Assembly (NCBI GenBank): GCA_020161575.1
Contig: JAIUNR010000011.1
Span: 1 to 55,637 of the forward strand
Direction of reading: 5' to 3'
Length of the DNA stretch: 55,637 nucleotides
Source: Pseudomonadota bacterium
Lineage (GTDB): Bacteria > Pseudomonadota > Alphaproteobacteria > Rhizobiales > Beijerinckiaceae
This document shows, piece after piece, positions 52,040 through 55,637 of the stretch; the first letter of the stretch is position 1; each line of letters opens with the position of its first letter. The notes below the pieces were generated by a model. That model did not search any database, was not told where the DNA came from, and was given only the letters and a program-made list of their open reading frames with translations. A program made the translations under genes and the position numbers.

Positions 52040-54175
52040 ACCCTGCGTGACGGCCAGCGCGAAAGCGTAGACGCGCGCGATATCATCGAGTTGTTCGAAG
52101 CGACCCGAGGCGCCGCCATGGCCCGCCTTCATTGCGGTGTGGAAAAGGATGGGTCCGCCGCCGGTCATCCGCGCGCGCAGCCGGGCCACGAATTTCGCCG
52201 GTTCCCAATAGGTGACGCGCGGGTCCGTCAGCCCACCGATGACCAGCATCGGCGGGTAATGCCTGGCGGCGATATTGTCGTAGGGCGAATAGGCGCGCAT
52301 CGCTTCGAAAGCGGCCTTGTCGGTGATCGGGTTGCCCCATTCCACCCATTCCGGCGGGGTGAGCGGCAGGGTCGGATCGAGGATCGTGTTGAGGCTGTCC
52401 ACGAACGGCACCTCGGCGACGATGCCGGCGAATTTGCCGCCATCCATGTTCGCGATGCCGCCCATCAGCATGCCGCCCGCCGAGACGCCATGCGCGACAA
52501 TGCGCCTGGGCGCCGCGTAGCCTTGCGCGACAAGAAAATCCGCCACGGCAAGAAAATCGTGGAAGGTATTGATCTTGTGCTCGCGCTTGCCGCCGCGATA
52601 CCAGGCGAAGCCCTTTTCCAGCCCGCCCCTTACATGCGCGATGGCATAGACAAAGCCGCGCTCGACGAGACTGAGACGATCGGTCTCGAAATCGGCGTCC
52701 ATCGCGTGGCCATAGGCGCCGTAGCCGTAGAGCAGGCAGGGCGCGGTGCCGTCTTTCGGGGTTGTCGCCAGCCGCAGCAGCGTCACCGGCACGCTTTCCC
52801 CGTCATGCGCGGGAGCGAAGACACGCTCGACAACATAGCGCGACGGATCGTGCCCGCTGGGAACTTCCTGGATCTTGAGGATTTTCTCCTCGCCGGTGCG
52901 CAGGTCACGGTCCAGCGTGACTTCCGGGTCGACGGGGGAGGAGAAGGACAGCCGCAGGATGTCGCTCTCGAATTCAAGGCCGATGGTCGCGGCGATATCG
53001 CCGATGGCGGCGCGGGGCGCGAAGACCTGCTCATTCCCCGTAGCCCATTCGCGCACATGGATGCGCGGGCCCTCTTCGCCGAGGCTCGACCAGATGAGCC
53101 AGTCTTTCAGCACGTTGACCGAGAGCAGCATACGCCCCGGCGTCTCGGCAACAAGCGTCCGGGCTTTGGCGAGATCGGTCTCGCCAAGCGGCAGCGCGAC
53201 GATGCGGAAATCCTCCGCCTTGCGTTCACCGCCGTGATTGGTGCGGATGATCAGCCGGCCTTCATGGTGATCGATCTCGTATTCGATGCCAGGTACGCGA
53301 GGAAAGACCGGAGCCGGCACCTCGCGCGCATCGTCGAGGTCGAGGAGGAGGATCTCGCTCGTCTCGTGATCATGCACCGAGATGAACCCGAAACGGTCAT
53401 CCTGCGTGATATCGAGCCCGACGAACCAGCCGGAATTCTCCTCGCGGTAGATCTCGGTGTCCCTTTTCTGCGCTTCACCCAGTCGGTGACGCATGACGCG
53501 GTAGGGGCGCTGCGAGGAATCCAGCTCGACATAATAGAAGAAGCGGCCATCGCGTCCCCAGATCACCTCGCCGGAGGTGCGGCGGATACGGTCATGATCC
53601 TTTCCGGTCGCAAGGTCGCGGACATGGATCGTGTAGCTTTCGGAACCATTGGTATCCGAGGCCCAGGCAAGCCTTGTGTGATCGGGTGAAGGCTGCGTGG
53701 CGCCGAATTCGAAGAAATCGTGGTCGCGCGCTTCGGCCGGGCCATCGAGCAGGACCTGCTCCTTCGCCTTGCCGCCCTTGAGCGGTCTGGCGGGCTTCCG
53801 GCAGAAGAGCGGGTATTGCTGGCGCTTGCGGAAGCGCTCGTAATAGAGCCAGTCGCCATCCTTCATCGGCGGCTCGGCCTCGTCCTCGCGGATGCGTCCG
53901 CGCATCTCGGCGATCAGCGCCTTGCGCAGGGCGTCAAGTGGCGCGAGGGCCGCCGCGGCGTAGCGGTTCTCGGCGCGGAGATAGCGCGCGATCTCCGCTG
54001 GCACGCTTGCCGGCTCCTCGATTACCTGTTGCCAGTTGCGGGCACGCAGCCAGCCATATTCATCCACCAGCGCCACGCCGTGAACCATGCGCCTTCTGGC
54101 GCGCTGCATGGCGACGGGGGGAGGCGAGGAGGGGAGGGCGAGGGCAGGAGGAATCTCGGACATTCGCAAAGCCAT
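52022..54175 (-). CDS. ptrB: Oligopeptidase B (S9A prolyl oligopeptidase family)
   Basis: Serine peptidase cleaving short peptides after Arg or Lys, 717 residues. An N-terminal seven-bladed propeller (from HGVALVDEYGWLRARNWQQV to about 410) precedes the hydrolase domain: LLYGYGAYGHAMDADFETDR, AHVRGGLEKGFAWYRGGK, nucleophile in VAHGVSAGGMLMGG, acid Asp in GGLTDPRVTYWEPAKF, and His in AGHGGASGRF. The start is uncertain: ATG 54175 is the first after the preceding msrB stop, ATG 54163 (MSEIPP) is equally good, and neither has a clear ribosome binding site. It lies 19 bases after msrB and is probably in the same transcript. Confidence 0.93.
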   Translation of the reverse strand: MALRMSEIPPALALPSSPPPVAMQRARRRMVHGVALVDEYGWLRARNWQQVIEEPASVPAEIARYLRAENRYAAAALAPLDALRKALIAEMRGRIREDEAEPPMKDGDWLYYERFRKRQQYPLFCRKPARPLKGGKAKEQVLLDGPAEARDHDFFEFGATQPSPDHTRLAWASDTNGSESYTIHVRDLATGKDHDRIRRTSGEVIWGRDGRFFYYVELDSSQRPYRVMRHRLGEAQKRDTEIYREENSGWFVGLDITQDDRFGFISVHDHETSEILLLDLDDAREVPAPVFPRVPGIEYEIDHHEGRLIIRTNHGGERKAEDFRIVALPLGETDLAKARTLVAETPGRMLLSVNVLKDWLIWSSLGEEGPRIHVREWATGNEQVFAPRAAIGDIAATIGLEFESDILRLSFSSPVDPEVTLDRDLRTGEEKILKIQEVPSGHDPSRYVVERVFAPAHDGESVPVTLLRLATTPKDGTAPCLLYGYGAYGHAMDADFETDRLSLVERGFVYAIAHVRGGLEKGFAWYRGGKREHKINTFHDFLAVADFLVAQGYAAPRRIVAHGVSAGGMLMGGIANMDGGKFAGIVAEVPFVDSLNTILDPTLPLTPPEWVEWGNPITDKAAFEAMRAYSPYDNIAARHYPPMLVIGGLTDPRVTYWEPAKFVARLRARMTGGGPILFHTAMKAGHGGASGRFEQLDDIARVYAFALAVTQGQEASI

Positions 54176-54194
54176 GAAAAGAGCGGGAGGAAGT

Positions 54195-54605
54195 TCATGC
54201 TTCCGCATCGGGGTGGAAGACAAGGGCGTGGCCGTTGATGCAGTATCGCAGACCTGTCGGAGGCGGGCCATCCTCAAAGACATGGCCGAGATGTCCATCG
54301 CAACCGGCACAGCGGATTTCCGTCCGGCGCATGAAGTGCGAGTTATCCTCGTGTTCTTCTACCGCTTCTTCGGCCGCCGGAGCGTAAAAGCTCGGCCAGC
54401 CGCAATGCGCCTCGAATTTGGTTTCCGAACGGTATAAGGGCTCGCCACACCCCGCACAACAATAGGTTCCTTCTCTGTTTTCATGCAAATGAGGTCCTGT
54501 TCCCGGGCGTTCTGTACCGCTTTCACGCAATATCCTGAATTGTTCTGGTGCAAGAATCTTGCGCCAATCCGAATCACTGCGGAAAACCCTTGTATTCTTC
54601 GCCAT
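54195..54605 (-). CDS. msrB: Peptide methionine-R-sulfoxide reductase
   Basis: Repairs oxidised methionine (R form), 136 residues. Two zinc-binding CxxC pairs are in YCCAGCGEPLY and IRCAGCDGHLGHVF. The catalytic cysteine is in LRYCINGHALVF, with HCGWPSFY upstream. ATG 54605 is chosen because GGAG lies 7 bases before it and the longer frame adds an unconserved 31-residue extension. It is upstream of ptrB in the same orientation. Confidence 0.94.
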   Translation of the reverse strand: MAKNTRVFRSDSDWRKILAPEQFRILRESGTERPGTGPHLHENREGTYCCAGCGEPLYRSETKFEAHCGWPSFYAPAAEEAVEEHEDNSHFMRRTEIRCAGCDGHLGHVFEDGPPPTGLRYCINGHALVFHPDAEA

Positions 54606-54951
54606 ACGTAATCTCCGTATTTCTTGTTTTAAAGTGAGTTCAGATGAAAGGTAGAGCAGGGAAGCCGTTGAGCAATGCGATTTCGAGCCGCAATTCAAGA
54701 TTATAACCTAAGTTCTGGATGATAAGCCTTGACTTTTTGTCGATGTTGGAAAATTCAATCTTGAATGCGCGCGCATTTGCGTCGCTATGAAGTGTAACCG
54801 ATCAGGTTCGCGCTGCAGGGCGCGAAGAGTGTCTTGACCGATCAAGCAATCGATGGCTGGAGCGGTTTTGCCTTGCTTCATACATTTGTAGCGCTTGGGT
54901 GCTGGCGTAGTTATTCGCCCGGCCTCAAGCTGAGAGCAGAGGAAAAAAAGA
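54606..54951. promoter_or_regulatory. Divergent control region of msrB and mucR
   Basis: About 345 bases, A+T-rich. A TTGACT at 54729-54734 followed 17 bases later by an A+T-rich hexamer could be a promoter. Two short inverted repeats are visible: ATTCAA-TC-TTGAAT (54753-54766) and CTTGA-CCGA-TCAAG (54833-54846). MucR-type proteins often bind A+T-rich sites upstream of their own genes, so these are possible autoregulatory sites; not proven. Confidence 0.4.
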
Positions 54952-55368
54952 ATGGTTGATACCATTGAGCACGGAGACCTGATCGAGCTGGCAGCTGAGA
55001 TCGTTTCCGCCTATGTAAGCAATAATTCCGTGCCGGCTTCCGATCTGCCGGCGTTGATCAACGAAGTCTTCACGGCTTTGACCCGCGTTGGTTCCGTCCA
55101 GCCGGAGGTTGCCAGTGAGCCTTTGAAGCCGGCCGTTTCGGTGAAGAAGTCCGTTCATACCGATTACATCATCTGCCTCGAGGATGGGAAGAAGTTCAAA
55201 TCCCTCAAGCGGCACCTTCGTACGCAATACAACATGTCGCCGGAGCAGTACCGCGAGAAGTGGGGTCTACCGGCCGATTATCCCATGGTTGCCCCCAATT
55301 ATGCCGCGGCGCGTTCGCGTCTCGCCAAGGAGATGGGGTTGGGCCAGCAGCGCCGCCGGGCGCGCTGA
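54952..55368 (+). CDS. MucR/Ros-family transcriptional regulator
   Basis: A 138-residue DNA-binding protein. The N-terminal helical half (residues 5-60) is the oligomerisation region; the C-terminal half carries the prokaryotic zinc-finger-like domain, [22 protein letters not shown], followed by [20 protein letters not shown]. In Ros the metal ligands are Cys-x2-Cys-x9-His-x3-His; here the second Cys is Asp and the last His is Gln, as in several family members, so zinc may be absent or bound otherwise. In rhizobia such proteins control exopolysaccharide, motility and cell-cycle genes, so the capsule genes here are possible targets. AGAGGA lies 10 bases before the ATG. Confidence 0.93.
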   Translation: MVDTIEHGDLIELAAEIVSAYVSNNSVPASDLPALINEVFTALTRVGSVQPEVASEPLKPAVSVKKSVHTDYIICLEDGKKFKSLKRHLRTQYNMSPEQYREKWGLPADYPMVAPNYAAARSRLAKEMGLGQQRRRAR

Positions 55369-55387
55369 TCCAGCAAAAGAAGGAAAG

Positions 55388-55408
55388 AGGCGCCTCGGGC
55401 GCCTTTTT
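55388..55408 (+). terminator. Rho-independent terminator of the mucR-like gene
   Basis: AGGCGCC and GGCGCCT pair around TCG and are followed by TTTTTT. It lies 20 bases after the stop codon. Confidence 0.88.
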
Positions 55409-55493
55409 TATGTCTGCCGCCTCGAAAGCCGGGCAGGTTTGATCGGGTTTTCGGAAAGGTTCCATTTTTTTTCGAGAATCTTTTTTTGCCCTG

Positions 55494-55523
55494 TTGACAT
55501 ACCGGGATGTGAGGGCCTATACC
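55494..55523 (+). promoter_or_regulatory. Strong promoter, probably of an rRNA operon
   Basis: TTGACA (55494-55499) is a consensus -35 box, and CTATACC (55517-55523) gives a -10 box (TATACC with 18-base spacing). The downstream sequence to the window end has no reading frame and finishes GCTGTTTGGCAATTGA, which resembles the leader found just before 16S rRNA in rhizobia. The rRNA gene itself is outside the window. Confidence 0.6.
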
Positions 55524-55637
55524 GACGTCACTGGCGACGCACTTCGCGGCGCACCGAAGACTGTTCTCTGAATTCGCGAGTTGAGTTCGGAACCGGCCTG
55601 GCCGGATGGATGAGTTTTCCCGCTGTTTGGCAATTGA
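55524..55637 (+). other. Putative rRNA operon leader (continues beyond window)
   Basis: Non-coding sequence downstream of the TTGACA promoter, reaching the window edge. The TGTTTGGCAATTGA ending is like the conserved leader box preceding 16S rRNA processing sites in Hyphomicrobiales. Identification is by resemblance only. Confidence 0.5.

Noticed and set aside
52019-53689. Plus-strand frame of 556 codons opposite oligopeptidase B
   Set aside because: Shadow of a conserved S9A peptidase; no start signal and no recognisable protein features.

Overview
The window reads as chromosomal DNA of a high-GC alphaproteobacterium, most likely of the order Hyphomicrobiales (rhizobia and relatives). The pointers are a MucR/Ros-type regulator, EF-P with EpmA and EpmB, an asparaginase of the Rhizobium etli AII type, a DUF2793 gene-transfer-agent/phage-type protein, a DUF853 HerA-like ATPase, and a palindromic intergenic repeat of the kind common in rhizobial genomes. 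Nothing in the sequence fixes the genus. The last bases look like the promoter and leader of an rRNA operon.

Region 1 (1-7206) is an accessory block. A minus-strand operon for ABC-transporter-dependent capsule export (kpsT-like, an unknown gene, kpsM-like, then two kpsE-like co-polymerase genes) lies between remnants of IS3- and IS5-family insertion sequences. It is visibly richer in A+T than the rest of the window. Nearly matching IS3-type ends face each other in inverted orientation at 89-127 and 5891-5934.

Region 2 (7207-25324) is the specialised-metabolism part. It starts with a serralysin-type RTX metalloprotease carrying five 97-residue repeats. Next comes a minus-strand operon: a single-module, fully reducing type I polyketide synthase (KS-AT-DH-degenerate MT-ER-KR-ACP, no thioesterase), overlapped by an alpha-oxoamine synthase and followed by a 79-residue protein. 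Downstream are a degenerate SNase-like membrane protein, manC, a DUF2793 protein, and a translationally coupled cytochrome P450 and LpxL-like acyltransferase pair. The PKS/oxoamine synthase pair, possibly with the P450 and acyltransferase, could make an aminoketone or sphingoid-like lipid. That product is inference.

Region 3 (25466-38595) continues envelope and secretion functions: a KpsD/Wza-like export lipoprotein, gmd and fcl for GDP-fucose (fed by ManC), a PrtD/PrtE-type type I secretion pair that could export the protease, the epmB-epmA/efp translation cluster, an asparaginase, a KpsS-like Kdo transferase and a lipoprotein hydrolase. Capsule functions are therefore scattered over about 37 kb and interleaved with unrelated genes.

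Region 4 (38601-55637) is mostly housekeeping: a DUF2780-like protein whose 3' end is triplicated, a HerA-like ATPase, an A+T-rich membrane protein, LysE exporter, M20 peptidase, branched-chain aminotransferase, MurJ with a glycosyltransferase, a ChbG/YdjC deacetylase, SodB, oligopeptidase B, MsrB and MucR. No tRNA, CRISPR array or complete rRNA was seen.
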